DNA from: Effrenium voratum
Lineage: Eukaryota > Sar > Dinophyceae > Suessiales > Symbiodiniaceae
Reading direction: 5' to 3'
Assembly (NCBI GenBank): GCA_963377175.1
Contig: CAUJNA010002768.1
Location: 653,501-717,500, forward strand
DNA: 64,000 bases
In this document: one piece after another, positions 32,201-47,200 of the stretch
Position numbering within the stretch: the stretch's first letter is position 1
Layout of the letters: each line of letters starts with the position of its first letter
Made by a program: the position numbers and the translations under genes
Notes under the pieces: model-generated
Told to the model about the DNA's origin: nothing
Databases searched by the model: none
Seen by the model: the letters and a program-made list of their open reading frames with translations, nothing else

Positions 32201-35200
32201 GGCTTAATACGCCATGTGAAGTTACACAAACACATCCAGTGTGTTTCTTATCCATCAGGGGTCACCATTCGCTCCTACGGTTGGCCCCGTCCCACGGGAT
32301 TTCAGCCCCTTATTGGTGGGGCTGATTGACCCAGGGTCAACATGACCTGGTCGTGGGAACAGTTTTCATGCACAATGGACTCCCAGGCAAAGGGATCCAA
32401 ACATTGCGGGGTGTCAGTCCGCAAGGTGGCCTGCAAACATGGTTGACCGAGTTTTACGCAGGAACATGCCCTCAGAGCGCAACGCAAGAGCTTAATCTGA
32501 TTCTGTTCGCTGAGCAAGTTCTCTATGCAAGTGGCTCTGCGGTTCTCTACGCAAGTGGCCCTGCGCGAAGTTCCCTAAGCAAGTTGTCCGAGCAAGCTCC
32601 TCTGCGAAGCTATCATAGCTCGTTTTTCTCAGCAAGCTACTCCGCGCAAGTGTCTTTGTGCAAGTTCTATGAGCAAGTTGTCTGCGCAAGTTTCTCCGCA
32701 AGTGTTTCTTTTAGCAAGTTTCTCTGCGCACGTTTTGCGAGCAAGTTTCTCTGAGCAAGTGTGTCCGAGCAAGTTCCTCTGAGCAAGATTGTTTGAAGAA
32801 AATGGTTGAGCAAGTTCTCTAAGCAAGCTTCGCTGAGCAAGTGTCTTGAGCAAGTTTCTCTGAGTAAATTATCTGAACAAGCTCTCTGAGCAAGTTCCCT
32901 AAGTTCTCCCAGTTCTCTGCGCAATTTGGGCCAAGGGCACCACACGGAAGAACCCTTTGCAATGCTTTTGGGACAAACTAGATGTCCTTGGCGCTCCAGG
33001 CAAACATGAAAGCGACTGGCGAAAGCGTTGGCGACGGGGACCAACGTGTACAAAGGCGGGCTCCGGAATCTAAACGGGCCCCAAACTGAATACAAGTCGG
33101 ATTCGTGTTTCGTATTTGGGGATTGAGATTCTCAAGGCAGCGTGGGAGGCTTGTCTTTCGTTTCCGCCCGTATCACCTGAACCTGGTTGTCGCGCCCTGA
33201 CCAGCACAAGCAAAAAAGGTGTCTACGGCCAATCCATGAACCTTGTTTACTCACATACGGTCTCTACATTGTGGCTTTGAGGGGTATCACCCCCAAAGTG
33301 ATTTCGAGAACCCCTCCGAATCTTCACTACAAGCCCTGCTGGCCCTTGACTTTTTCGTTCCCCCGTCGTTGCGCCCGCGCTCCTCCACGTGCTTCTCCAC
33401 CACTTGCACCTCGCCAACTTCCACGTGCTTCACCACTGGCACGTCGATTTCCTTCCTGGTGCAGACCACGAAACCCGTCAGAAGCGGCCATCTGAGCGTC
33501 AAAATGGGTCGGCCTCGAAATGGGGAACCCCAAGCCCATATTTGGCGAAGCTCGTCAGCCTCTACCCCCGTGCACAGTTCAAAGGGACTCGTCAGTATCA
33601 TGGATCCTTGCCGAGCACAGCCAAATCAAATCTATCTTCGTTGGGCTTTGCCAGTGTGTCTTTCAGAAAAATAGAGTCCCCTCTTTCACGATGGTGACTT
33701 CCTTTTGGCTTCCCTGTCAAACCAGAGCAAGATCGGACAACGATTGCCGGCAAAGACCTAATTCCGAAGAACAAAGGTGCTGATTATGGCCATGGGAGGT
33801 CATCCAAACCAGGCACTTCCGCTTAGTGACCTGGACAAATCCAACTTGTGAAGCATTTTGCAGGGCTCCGCGGTTGCTGCCGGCCTTGGAGCACGCTAGT
33901 CTTAGGCCGCGCGCTGCTTGCTCTGCGTGTTCTCTTGTGGCGACTTTATCGGACAAATCCATTGCAGTACTTCGCGTGCTACTTTCGCGCTGAACATTTG
34001 CGATGCTCAAGCCCGAGCTTCGAAAGTGTAGTTCGCGCACCGCATCTGTACTTGCTTTCTTCGAGCCACAGCTGCGCTAGTGCGTCGCATGCTACTTTCA
34101 CGCCTTGAGCTTGGGCTTTTCAAGCCGGACGACACACTTCCAGTGGGCCAAGCCCACTCGATCGCAGCATCATCCATTGGTCGATCCGGAAGCGTCACCT
34201 TACATCTCTAACTCCGCGCACTAGTTGGCCAGACCAGGCGAGATTCGGGTCTGAAGCCTCAAAGAGCGGTACCCGCGGTAGCGCAAACCACGAAACAAGC
34301 TTTCGAGGGCGGTTCCTGACAAGGTACGTAGCATTCCCCCTCACCACACCAATCTCTACAGAAGGGTGCGCACACCTCGAAAGATAGCGCTTCTCCTCAT
34401 CCTCATTTTCTTCCTGGAAAGCCGTATGGCCGTTTTTTTTTGGACGGAACCCGTATTTGGATCATTTTTCCCGTATGGCCATTTTTTGCTGGCCGGTGGC
34501 CGTATTTGGCCGTATGCAACCCGTATTTTTTCAACAAATTGTTGACAAAAAGCCGCAAATAACCGTATGGTCATTTTTTTGTGGCCCAAGCCGTATGGAC
34601 AGAAAAAAACGTCACATATGGGTTTCCAGGTTGACAGTGACCACGCCGATCTCCGCAGAGGGTCGTGCGGAAAGGGAAAAAAGGTAAGAACAACCCTCAG
34701 TCTTTAAACCGACCACGCCGATCAGCGCAGAGGGCCGCGCGCGCACCGCGAAAAGTAGGACAACTCCCCAGCTTGTTCCCGTCGACCACTCCAAATCCCG
34801 CCGAGGGTTGCGCGGATTGTTAAAAAGTGGAAAATGCGCTCAGATCTTACATGTCGACCAAGCCAATCCTCCCAGAGGGTCGCGCGGGGAGGTTAACAAG
34901 AGGCAAACGCAGAGGGTCGTGCGGGGGCCGCAGAAGTAGCAGGCACTGGGGTTTTTTGAGCCTCAGCCACGCTGATCCACGAAAAAGGGTCAACTTCCCG
35001 ATCCGACAAGTTGGTGCAGGCCTGCGTCCTTCGAAGAGTGATTCCCTTGTCGAGCGTTCCTTTCCTTCTTTCACGCGCGAATTCACCAGATTACTTCTCT
35101 GCCAAATGCCGCAAAACGTCTCCTCAAGCAATCTCTTATGCGACTTGCTCGTGCAACTTGCTTTGCAAACCTCTGATGTAGCTTGCTTGTGAAACTTGCT

Positions 35201-38200
35201 CGAGCAATCTCTCGTGTAGCTTGCTCGCAACCTCCTTGTGCAAATTGACTTGCGCAATCTCCTCGCGCAACTTGCTCTAGCAACCTATGTAACTTGCTTG
35301 TGTAAGTTGCTCAAGCAATTTCTCATGCAACTTGCTTGTGTCATTTACTGGCGCAACTTCCTTGTGCATCTTGCCCGTGCAACTTGACTTGCACAATCTT
35401 CCTCGTGGGATTTGCTCTAGCAACCTCTGCTGTAGCTTGCTTGTGCTCAAGCACTGGAGCAACTTCCTCGTGCAGCTTGCCTGTACAACTTGATTCGCGC
35501 AGCCATATCTTTCCTGAAGAACCCTTCGCAATGCTTTTGGGACTTGTGCACACACACCTCCGATTCTTGCTTTGGAGTGCAAAAGTAAGACGCCCCCATA
35601 CCAGCTCCCGCACGTGTCGCGCAAAAAGCTAGCGGCCTCTTCCCAAACTCTTCTGTTGTGAAGCAGGCTTTGCAGGCGTGCTCGCCGTGTCTGCTTCACC
35701 AGACTAAAGAATTGCGGAGCCCTTCGTACAAACGCGTGGCCCGGTTTTAGACACGCCTGCTCTGTGCCGCTGTAAAACGGCTTGGTTGGTTGGGTGGTTG
35801 CGTGGGTTGCGGGGTCTCACAAGCCCATGAGGTTTGTGGCGGCAATCTCCAAGTTGTGCAGCACTTTTCATGCTTTGTCTGAGCTGCCACAGAGTTCTGA
35901 ACAAGGGTTCACCAGGCTTGGGAGAATCTATCTTTCGGAACATCATGGAAAAGCACATCTGACTGCTTCCAGCTTAGACCCGAATGGTCGCTCAATTCAG
36001 CTTCCCCCTAATTGGTGATTTGGATATGTGGTTTGGTGGTTAAGGAGGGTTTTCCATTTACCCCTACAAGAACCAGGGGTTCAAATCCCAAACCACCAAA
36101 CCAAACCACCAAATAAGGGTAACCTGATCAATGGTGCAACCTAGAGCAAAAAACAAGGCCTGCGCACGTTGGCCGGAGAATTCACACAAGCGCACATATC
36201 CTCGTCATGACATCCATGTCAACCAATCAAGGGGACAAACAAATCGAACTCTCGAGACTCAAACCTTAGCGTATCCTACTGTCATTTCCTAGATGGGTCG
36301 TTTGCCTGCACTTAGAATCCTTACACAGTGACCAACATCTTTCGTCGGGCGAACGGGGCGCTCTCACATTTCTCTCGGTGTGGATTTCCCAAGGCAAGCA
36401 AACTACACAGAGGCTCACTGATGGGTGGATTGCCACAGCCAGCAGCATGTTGAATCCTAACATGCCCCTTTGCAAACTACAGTAGAATTGATGGGAGGCC
36501 TGATGCTGTATTGCTCAATGGTTTGCCCTGACATCATTTGATGCCTGAAACTTCAGAGTTGCTCACCAGGAATGGCATGATTGGGCTTGTGCCAAAACTA
36601 ACACATCCAAATACAGGTGGGTTGGCCATCTGTTTGATGGTGACATGCACGCCTCGTCCCCATTTTCGCATGTCTCAACCAAACGGCCGGTCTCCTGACC
36701 GTCACCACCTGCGGCACTTCCACCTGGCCGTGTTCGGCAAATGAAAACTCAGGTGAATAAACCAAGCTCCGGTTTGGGCTGGCCCCTTTAGAGAGAACCC
36801 TTCTCGTTTTATGTCATTTTGGAAAGCACCCCTACTACTTCACGAGCTTGACAAGGCTCCAGGCTGAGAAACTTAGAAGCACTTTTCGGGTGCCCGACGA
36901 CCTGTCCTGCGCCAGTCTTACAAGGGCACCTGAAGGGAACCTACCTTTTGGGGGGCCCCTTTGACACATATATCAACCTTGAAAATATAATCAACCGTCA
37001 AGCGCTTTAGTTCGGACACGGAAGCAACTGGTTCAACCTCATGGGAGGCACCCATCCGACGACTATTGCAAACTCGCATGCAGAGGTTGATGTTCACCGC
37101 CACATGCATATCAATACTTTTTCCAGGAACTCGTGAACACAGCTTTATATGTCTCTTTTGGCATATATTTGCGGGCCGGCTTGCCGTCGAACTTAAACTG
37201 ACACTGTGAGGCAGAGTACGGCATTGTGACCCAACCGTCGTATTTGGCTGGGCTCCTTTGCCTAAGCACACATTCGACAAGGGGAACGGGCATTCACTTG
37301 GCAAGCAGGCAGGCGCGCAGGCAGAAGCCGGGCTGTCGGGATTGCCCGCTTCGGTGGTGCCACTTGCAGGATTTGTTTGAATTCTTCGCTAAGTGAAGAG
37401 ACTTGAAAGGGGTGGTGGGGTTCTACGGCATTCCAGAAGTGGACACCGGTCGGTATCTGATAGCACTTGGGGCAGACAGGCAGGAAGGCAAGCATGAAGG
37501 CAGGAAGGCAGCACGTCCTGTGGCTCAAGCTTCCTAACGAATCCTGCGGTACCGTGCGACCACGCTCCCAGAGTTTGACTCAAGGTCTCCCGAGGTGCGC
37601 AGGTGTCTCGCAGTGCTGTTGATGATCTCCATCAACCCTGCTTCAACCCTGAGAAAATCGGTGGCGCCCCGATTTTCAGCCGCCTTCTTCTGCACCTTGT
37701 GGAGCTGTTGCACGGGCCGGTGCACCTCAGGCATCGTGAGGCTTCCCGGAGCATCCTCCCCCGATCCATTGCGTGCCACTTCCCCATTTGGAAAGAAACC
37801 CTGCGTGTGAGGTTTAACAATTTAACAGGGGACCCTTTGAAGAGCATTATTTGCAGGTGTGTCTATGTGTGTGTGGCCGGTAATATCCACCTAAGTATTC
37901 CGGGCGGACTACTTGCACTATTGGGAATCAACCGTATGATTGCCAACGGTGTTTGTGCCAATGCAGGCACACATGATTCGAAATGAGGATTGGAGTTACA
38001 TCCAGGTTTTCTGTGTTTGGCACAGCCAGAAACATCAGAAAGAACATGAAGCATCTCACACAATTGGAGTTTCCAGCCAGCGCTGGAAGAAGAAATTGCA
38101 AGAAAGGCACAGGGGTCCAGCGGGAATCGGGAAATGGGCATGGCACCCGAACTAATCCGGCACAAACTCCTCTCAGTAGCAAGCTGGGCAACCCTTCCAT

Positions 38201-41200
38201 CAAATTTGACAACCCGCATGAAGCCTTTGTTCAAATCAGTCGGATGCCAACAATCATTGTCCAAACGTCTTGTTCAAACCGATTTCGGCACCCAGCACCC
38301 GCCTTTGAAACCAGCCTAGAAACCTCCCCACCCCAGAGATGCCCCTTTTGTATTCTTGTGACCCCTCCCCCCCAACATCTCTCTCTGTGTGCATCTGCCT
38401 GTCTGCCTGTCTGTATGTCTGTCCGTCTCTGTGTGTGTACTTGTCAAAACCAAGTGGCCATGTGGCAACTATCAAAGGAAGACCGAAATAGAAAGCCGAA
38501 AGCCGCCACGAGACGTTCTGCTTTTGACACATGTGGCCATGGGTCAAAACCCCGTACCTCCAGTGAACATCCCAATTGCCACTAAAGTAGACTAAAATGG
38601 GTGGTGCACCTATCCCAAAATGGTACCATTGGTTTTGACCCACAGCCATGTCTTTGAGGGCACCCCCTTTCGGTTTCAAGAAAACAACCCGAAGAGCCGC
38701 CCACTTTAGGGACTCTCTTCACAGAACTGCCCCCTTTTTCTTCGCCCTCAGCACCCTGCTGGCACGGGCACATCCACGAACCGGTCCACAAGCTGCACCT
38801 GGGGCCTCCGATTCGCGGACTCGTCCGGACTCAGCCCAAGACACCTGGATGTTTTTCCATGGACCCCAAAGGTGCTTTCCCTTTTGGCTCCTAATTCAAA
38901 CAACCACAAAAGAAGGGTACCTCAAAAAGAGGCACATCCACATGTGCCATGGTCGAAACTCTGAATCTGCGGGTCATGGGTCTATGACAAGCGGCATGTA
39001 AACGGGGGTTGACAAGTAGCCGACAGTCCAGACATGGCAGCGCTCCCATTTGGCAGTCCATGCTTTCCGTACTGCTTTGCTGTCAACGCTGCAGTAGACA
39101 GCGCTTCAGCACTTTTGGCTACTATAACTTGTAACGTCCTAAATAATTCACTAGAATGGGTTTGTGAGTCACTTTCGAACCTACATTTAGGCATGCCTCA
39201 GGGAGTAAACTACGAGAAATCAGAACAAACACGCGTCCCAAACTCACTTCCCGCGTAAACTGGCCCAGGAAGTGCCCCAGAAGGCCCCACGTCGGGGAAA
39301 CGAAGCTCTCTCAGCCCCGGGCACGTCCACTTTCCTGGTTGTGTGCGAGAGCACCGGCACCGGCCGGTGCCGCACGATCGGCACCTCCACCTCAAAGGCA
39401 TCGAGGAAAAAAACGCGCGGGTGCAGTTACATGTCCACTGGGGGTGGGGAGGGGTGGGGAGGGGTGGGGAGGGGTGGGAAGGGGTGGGGAGGGGTGGGGA
39501 TGGGTTTGGGTGCGAGTTTTATGCAATCATTTGTTCGAAGCCTCAAACGAGGGATCCCCAGTTCAAAGGCTGAAATGAGGGATCTTCAAGTACAGGACCT
39601 TCATGGTGAGCTCGTCCCCCGAGGGCAGCTCGCCATGATTCAGGCAGAAAAATGGCGCCGTGTGCAGCTAAATGCCCGCTGCAAACATGACAGGTGATGT
39701 TTGCCACGCACAAAACTAAGGGGACCTCTGGGAACCAATGTACCCCTCTCCATTCCTCCCTCCCAAATGAGTGCCTCTTTCGTGGTACAGGCGACTCTGT
39801 GAAGGAAAACACATTGAAGAGGGCCTTCAAACTTCTCAAAATGCAATCTGAGGCATGCCACTTTGACATGACATGAGCATACTCGGACGCAAAAGCTGAA
39901 ACAAAAAGGTTGCCAAGTTGGCAAACAAGCCGACAAGCAAATGGAATACTTACCGATGTGCGCTTATCAGCGAGATGTACACTTGCTTTCTAGTCTGGCG
40001 CTGTCCTTTTAGGGGCGAGGGTTGTCTACCGTTTTTTACAGGTTGACCAGTGCAATCCAGCAAAATGTTGGCGACAAGTAACATCAACTTGCGAATCGCC
40101 AAGCTAAACCACTCTTAAGGCTAATTGTTGAGCGAGGAAAGCTGCAGGATTCAAGAAAGCCATGTGAAAGGAACGCATTCTCTATTCAGAAAGGAAGATA
40201 AATTATGGCCAGCGTCGAGGCCCCTTTGTAGCTGTTCTCTTGCTTCAGACTCCAAGAATCAGTGCATGAATATACAGCATGAACTGTACGCATTGGGTTG
40301 ATGAACAACCAAAGGCCGACCAATTCCAGTTTGTGTTCAGCTGGCGCTTGCACATCCACTCATTTCAATACTACAAATTGAACCTTGGTTCAATATTTGC
40401 AAAATACACACGAAATTTGGTGCCTCTCTCGATCCTGATGATAGCCAGGCTGCAACTTCGTCGATGAACTCGATCTTCTCCACCTCCACTTTCCTCTGGG
40501 TCTTGATGACCTACACATATGCTGCAGGGAGGGGCACGCAACAAGAGGCTTTGGCCAAACGGTGTTCCCAGTGTGATTGACGCAGATTCACATGGCTGCC
40601 GAGGGATCTGGCCCATTGTTAACTTAATTCACCGAAAGGGGTGCCGATACCGAGAGGGGTTAGGTACCAACTTTTAGCTCCATGCAACAAGGATCCAGAA
40701 GGCGCACATCCAACATTTCTTGGCCGATCATAAGCTCAGTCTCGCCGGACCACCCAGGAACCTCCGGAACCTTGCTCGAACCTGACTCAAAAGCTGCCCG
40801 GACTACCCCCAAACCCCGGAACCTTGCTCGAACCTGACTCCAGAGCTGCCCGGGACTACCCCCAAACCGTATCTGGGCTGAGATCCCTTAACTATCAGCT
40901 CTTGGGGAAAAAGGAGCATGCGACTGTGTGATTTGAGAGTTTGACTTGGAGGTGGGGCCAAAACAACGACAGGAGAAAAGAACAGAAGCATCGAACACGT
41001 GGAACTATGTGATCTTAGAATTGACTTGGAGATGGGCCGAAAGCATCGACAGTAGAAAAGAAAAGAAGCGTTGAACACGTCGTGGAACCGTGTGATCTGA
41101 GAGATTGACTTGGAAGTGCGACCAAAGCAAAGACAGGAGAAAAGAACGGAAGCATTGAACACGTACAACCGCGTGATCTGAGAGCTTGACTTGGAGGGGG

Positions 41201-44200
41201 CTTAAAATAGCGACACGAGAAAAGAACAGAAGCATTGCACACGTGGAGCTATGTGATTTGAGAGTTTGACTTGGAGGTCGGCCCCAAACAACCACAGGAG
41301 AAAAGAGAAAAACATGGAACACGTGGAACTATGAAACTGTGTGATCTGAGGGTTTGACTTGAAGGTGGGCCCAAAGCTAGACAGGAGAAAAGAATAGAAG
41401 CATTGACCACGTGAAACTATGCGATCTGCTAGATTGACTTGGAGGGGAGAAAAGAAAAGAAACATTGAACACGTGGAACTATGTGATCTGAGAATTTTAC
41501 TTGGAGGTGGGCCTAAAGCAACGACAAAAGAAACGACAAGAAGCATTGAACACATGGAACTATGTAACTATGTGATCTGAGAATTTGACTTGGAGGTCGG
41601 CCATCCACACCGACAGGAGAAAAGAACAGAAGCATTGAACACGTAGAACTAATTTGACGTGGAGGTGGGCCCACAACAACGACAGGAGAACAGAAAAGAA
41701 ACATCGAGCACGCCGAACTATGCAATCTGAGAATTTGACTTGGAGGTGGGCCCAAAACAACGACGGGAGAAAACAAAAGAAGCATGGAGTTCGCGGAACA
41801 ACGTATCTATGTGATCTGAGAAATTGACTCGGAGATGGGCCGCAAACAACGACAGGAGAAAAAGAACAGAAACTTTGAACACGTGGAACTTGTGATCTGA
41901 GTATTTGACTTGGAGGTGGGCCACAAACAACGACAGGAGAAGAGATAAATCAGGTGATACCCCCAACAACAATTAGATGCGGAAAAAAAGCAAGCACATT
42001 TCACCAGACGCTTGCTTGCCTTACGCACCGTTCTTTAAACCTGGCCTGCGCCCGGAACTTTCCTTGAACCTTACACCTGGCCTGCACCAGACCACCCCGG
42101 AACCAGAGCCTTCCTGAACCTGCGACAGACCAACCGGAGCCTCCAGAATCTTGCTTGAACCTTACGCGCGCGTGCGCCAGAACCTTCAGATCCTTCCTTG
42201 AACCTTACACCTGGCGCGCCAGGAACCTTCTGGCCTGCGCCAGACCACCCGCAAACCTCCGCCCTGAACCTTGCTTGAACCTCACTGTGCTAGTCCACCC
42301 TAACTCCTCCGGAAGAACCTTGCTCGAACCCTGCTGCAGACCACCCCACCACCCGGAAGCTCCGGAACCTTCCTTGAACCGTACACCCCGCCTGCGCCAA
42401 ATGAACCTTACACCTGCCCTGCGCCAGACCACCCAGAACCTTTGGAACCATTGCTTGGATTTTGCGGAACCTTGCTTGAACCTTTGAACCTTGCACCTGG
42501 CGTGCGCAAAACCAACCCGGAATCTCCGGAACCTTGCTGGAACCTGACTCCAGAGCTCCCCTGCACTTTCAGCTGTTTGGGAAAAAAAAGAATCCGAACA
42601 GTTCCACGGTATTCAGCAGCACAACCTTTCGGGTCTGGCGGAGAAAGCCCTTCTCCATTTCACATCGAATGAACACAAGGCCTCGACGCGCCTCCGCATA
42701 GAGGTGCATTTATAGTTGTCCACGGGTTTAGAAGCAATCCGTGTTGGGGGAACAAATCCGAGGGCCAAGAAGTTTCTCACACACAGCGCTCAGCACCGGA
42801 GCAAGGATTACGTCATGCACCTTCCTGCCTTGTATCAACTTGCAACTGTAGGGTGCATGCGCCAGCTGGTGTAGGGATACTGGAGCTCAAGCCCTGTCAC
42901 CAAGTGCTCCCTTGGAATTCTTTGAAGCCGCTGGGCACATCCTCCCTAGAATCGTTCCGTCAACTTGGTCTCTGCGTGTTTGAGAAGCACGGTCCCCTGA
43001 ACATATCCCCATGGCTGATAGCTGGAACCTGGGAGTCCATCTTGAACCTTGCAATTCTGCCTGACGTCCAACCCTGGCAACCTCGAGTATTTCACTTCCT
43101 GCCTCAGGCGAGAGCCTGAAGCAAACTAGAAAGTGCTTGAGACTGCACCAATTAAAATAAGTTGAAAGCTTTCAGGCAGAGGGGACCCGCAGAAAACTGC
43201 CTGTTGGCGGTTTTCGATGTGGTCCACAGTCCAGATGTGTAGTATATATATATATATACATACAAACCGGACCAGAAATCTCTATTCTATAGGACAACAT
43301 GTGTCCCCAGTCCCTGCCCAATCCATCCCTCTCGCGTAAAGGCCTCCTTTAATCCCAGTGATCCAAGTCGGACGATTGCCTGAGGGACGACGACCATCTT
43401 CCGCACCGGGATCTCCACCACTTTGTCCTGGAAAAGGCACTCCAAATTCAACAGCTGATGCACAATAAATTTGACTTCTCTCCCCGGCAGAACATGGGAA
43501 ATCTAGGGTTCGTTCCCTGGATTCTTGAAGATAGACTAGGGAAACTGTTAACCAAACCCATTTCCCAACCGCAGTCTCAGCAGCGCCCAACACTCGTAGA
43601 CCTTTGGCTTTACCAACATGACCATACAAGGTGTGTATAGTCCTCACTCTCACCGTGATCTCTTATGAAACCAGGTATTAGATCCATCTACAAACATTGT
43701 TTATGGGGGGTTTGAGCGCGGCTCACGTGCATTTTACATCGTTTACTTCCATGCTATTTGAAATCCGTGACTGAGGCACAGTGTAGGGTAATCCATATTT
43801 TCTTCACCCCTCCCTCCACCTCCAGGAGCTCCCACCAAGTTGGATCCTTGTTGGTCATATCACCACAATCCCAAAAGAAGGATGACTAGATGAAGGCACT
43901 TGAGCTCCAAGAGATGAAACAGTCGTCTTCTGACAAGTGTAGCCAGGCCCCAAATGCGACAGAGGTAGTTGAGCTTCTCCCAGGTCTCTAGGGCCAACAC
44001 TTCTCTTCAGAGCAATTACGCAGCGAAATTGGCAGCACCTCTCGCCAACCGAAATTTACTGCTTGAAAACACAAGAGTCGGCTACGGAAAAAGAGATGCT
44101 CACCCATGTCCCTTATTCTTGCAGGCCTTTCAGCCAGCTTTTCCCCACGTTCTCTGCCACTTTTGGGACACCCACGCCGGGCCACGTCGCTCGCACGCCT

Positions 44201-47200
44201 GGTAGACGACTTCAGGGACCTGGCGGATTCGATTCGCGCGGAAGGTTTCGGCGCGGGGCTGCAAGTGAATCCTTTGCTTTGGCCCATTTTGCTGACCTCG
44301 CTTTTCCAACCACAAGCTGTACAATGGAGGTCGAAAAACAACGAGGAACAAAAAGAAGAAAACAACAGCTGTAAAGGTTACATGGGGGTCGCAAGAATTC
44401 AGGGGATCGTCTAGTCCAAGCATTTGGTCTTTTGTGTTCTGTTTGAGCGGGCCCTGTCTTCGGATAGACGTTGTGAATAGGCAAAACAGTGCGGATCGCA
44501 CATAGACATGACATGCATTGGGTTCAACCGCGCACGGGACAAACTGTCTGTCCGCAGCCTTCCTTTTGCACTGCGGCTTGAATATGGTACTCTCAAGCAG
44601 CTGTACACCACGGGATTGCACCTCTCTATCTCTGATCGATCATCGAGTGTACAACCCTTCTGCATGCTTGCGCGAGAGGCACGTACAGGCCCCGAAATGG
44701 CAAACACGGCACTCCAAGTCCTCCTTTCAAACCGCAGTCGATGCCGTGACTCAACTGATGGAGATGCTCCAGCAAACTACATTAATCCTCGCCTGTTCAC
44801 TGGAGCTGCGAGAAGCTCAAAGGTACGGTGCATTGAATTCAGAGTGGGCAGCTTCCATGTGAGGGTTGTTTCGAGCAAACCTGCCATCAGCAATAACATC
44901 AATCAGGCGACTACTGGTGCTTCGGGTTGGTTTGCGGGTTGCTAAGTGCTGGTTTGAATGGGACATCCTACCAACCACTAGGCCTCCCCCAAAACGCCAG
45001 CCTCCAACCCACTAAATTCACTGCGCTCTGTTCAGCTGGTAGCGTTTTTGAGACATTGGTGTTTCTCTGTGTGTGTTTTGCATTAGGATTCCAGGGTTTC
45101 ATATCAGCATTGACGTCGAAGGTTTGGTGCGTCCGAGATCCGGGTTTCGTTCTTGGCTTCAGGTGTGTGCTAAAAAATGCCCCACCGCCTGTCACTGACA
45201 AGAAAGACACCCCTTCCCTGCGTGCCTCCACGGTCTTCTGCACCACCTGGCAAGCAAGAGTCCCTGGCTTTTCAAGGCAAGGGAGTTGGAGGTATGGAGG
45301 GCTGTCCCTCTCTTTTTCGGTTTCAACAAAAATACAACAGCTTGTCGTACGCCAACTCCATACCCACACATCTGATACCTGGGAACGCCATTGAGTTGTT
45401 GCTTTCTTCTTTCTGATGTAGCAAGGCTGACCACCCCACACCTTCCTGGCGTGCACATGGCTCCGGCAAAAGACTGCCTTAACACTGAGCATCACGACTG
45501 CTGCCAAAAACCATGCGTATCTCTCAAACCAGCCCACCAATCACAAACAGAAGTCAAGACCAGGTAGACAATGCATTCTCTTGCCTTCCCTCCGCTGTAA
45601 GCTCACCGTTAGCGACCCAGCTGACAAATGACCCAAGCCTTTTCACCACCTTGTCGTATGCCGTATCTTGTTTGAAGAACATATTTCCAGTATCCACTTC
45701 CTGTGCGCCGGAGAAGGGATATTTCAGATACTTCCAGATGCCCTGATGCAACATGAGTTGTGGAGACCCGAAGCCAGCGTACTCTAACTAAGCACTGTTG
45801 CAAACTTCGCTTGCTTTTTGTACCAGGCAATCTGTAGAGTTTGTGGAATGAATCATCTGGGTAAGTTGCAACACTTCAGCACACCGAAATCGGGATCTTC
45901 ATGGGAACCTCATGGGTGAGATCGCAAAGCAAAACCCGTTGTGAGGTCACGACGTTTTGCCCACATTCATGATATCTGTCCCCCCCGCCTACTGTAAATC
46001 AATACACCTGGCCATTGGGCCTGCCACGCGGGGTCACTGCCCGCGAGAGGGAAGCCCATCCCTCCCGCCTGCAGCATAGGCACATGCCTTTGCTTCTGCA
46101 CCGGCACGTGTACCTCAAATATCTGGGAATGCCAAGAAAAGAACGCGAGGTCACAGATCAAGCAACCTTTGTGATGTCGCTACAAGTTGCCCAACAACAA
46201 TCACTGCCTGATAAGTCCAACAAACATGCTGGCGAACTCTAGATTTCCCAGGTAGCTTTCAAAGTCAGGGGATAGTCCCACAGTGGTCAGTTCAATGAAC
46301 AATCACTGTGCCGCAAAACTTGAAATACTTGGGGCTGAACTGCATGTAAACCCTATGCATGTGTGGGTGTGACAATTGGGTAATCACTGGTCCAATACAG
46401 AATCCATACCAGCTCGGCAATGCCCAGAAACAGTCGACAGTCCGAGTGCTATCAAAATGGTACGTTTTGGAGAAATACTCTAGGGATGTTAAAATAAGGG
46501 ATTGGCTCCCCCAAGAAAGCAGGGTGCATGGCAATGCTAAGAGAAAAATAACACCGCATCACTGCAATAAAGCTGGCTCACAGTACATGGGAAGGGAACA
46601 ACAACGAAAAAAACCTTCACCACTGCTCCGACAATTGTGATCGTCTTTCTGTTGAATCATTAACGTGAGTGAATCGAGTCAGGTGCCAGGACATCTTCGT
46701 ACTCGATCTTCGGCACCTGGCAGGGACCCTGTTTCGCCAACCCCAGAGCTGGTTTCGGACCTCAATCTCGCCTTTTTGGACTTTGTGCCCAGAAGGCAAA
46801 CGGAGGTCGAAAGAACAGGCCCTGCAGGGATTTCCATATAAGAGAAGCAGCTACATGAGCGGTCTCCTTTTGACTTCGCTTCAAGCAGCATCCAATGCCA
46901 GTTTCTCGCGTCCCACTCTAGTGACTCACGTGCCCCCATCCTTCGACATTTGAGACCTGGCACCCCCCTGGAAAGGCACATCATTGGGTGCTCCTTATCA
47001 ACTTCACAGCGAATCGGAGTCAGGCCCTGTCATGACAAGACAAATGAGGCTTCTTGTGTTAGCTTCACATTCGCTGTTGGTGAATTGCAAACCACGTATC
47101 CCAACTCCACCCCAGGCAGGGAAATTCGGATCAAGGAGCAAGCAAATGCCACTACTGAAACCCGCCGACTTCTGAGGAATGGACGCCTGGCTGACTTTTC

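Noticed and set aside
33120..33185. VQVIRAETKDKPPTLP followed by stop, after CCAG|GTTCAG
   Set aside because: Would end the alveolin chain early and leave the 28.9-kb exon unused; possible alternative end, not supported further.
36036..36102. tRNA-like segment with GGTTCAAATCC and a 7-bp stem
   Set aside because: Only about 65 nt between the paired ends, no proper D or anticodon arm; perhaps a tRNA-derived SINE remnant.
36918..37304. 128-codon minus ORF (part reads VEPVASVSELKRLTVDYIFKV)
   Set aside because: Preceded by AG|G and open, but no alveolin pattern and the joins are not needed; left unassigned.
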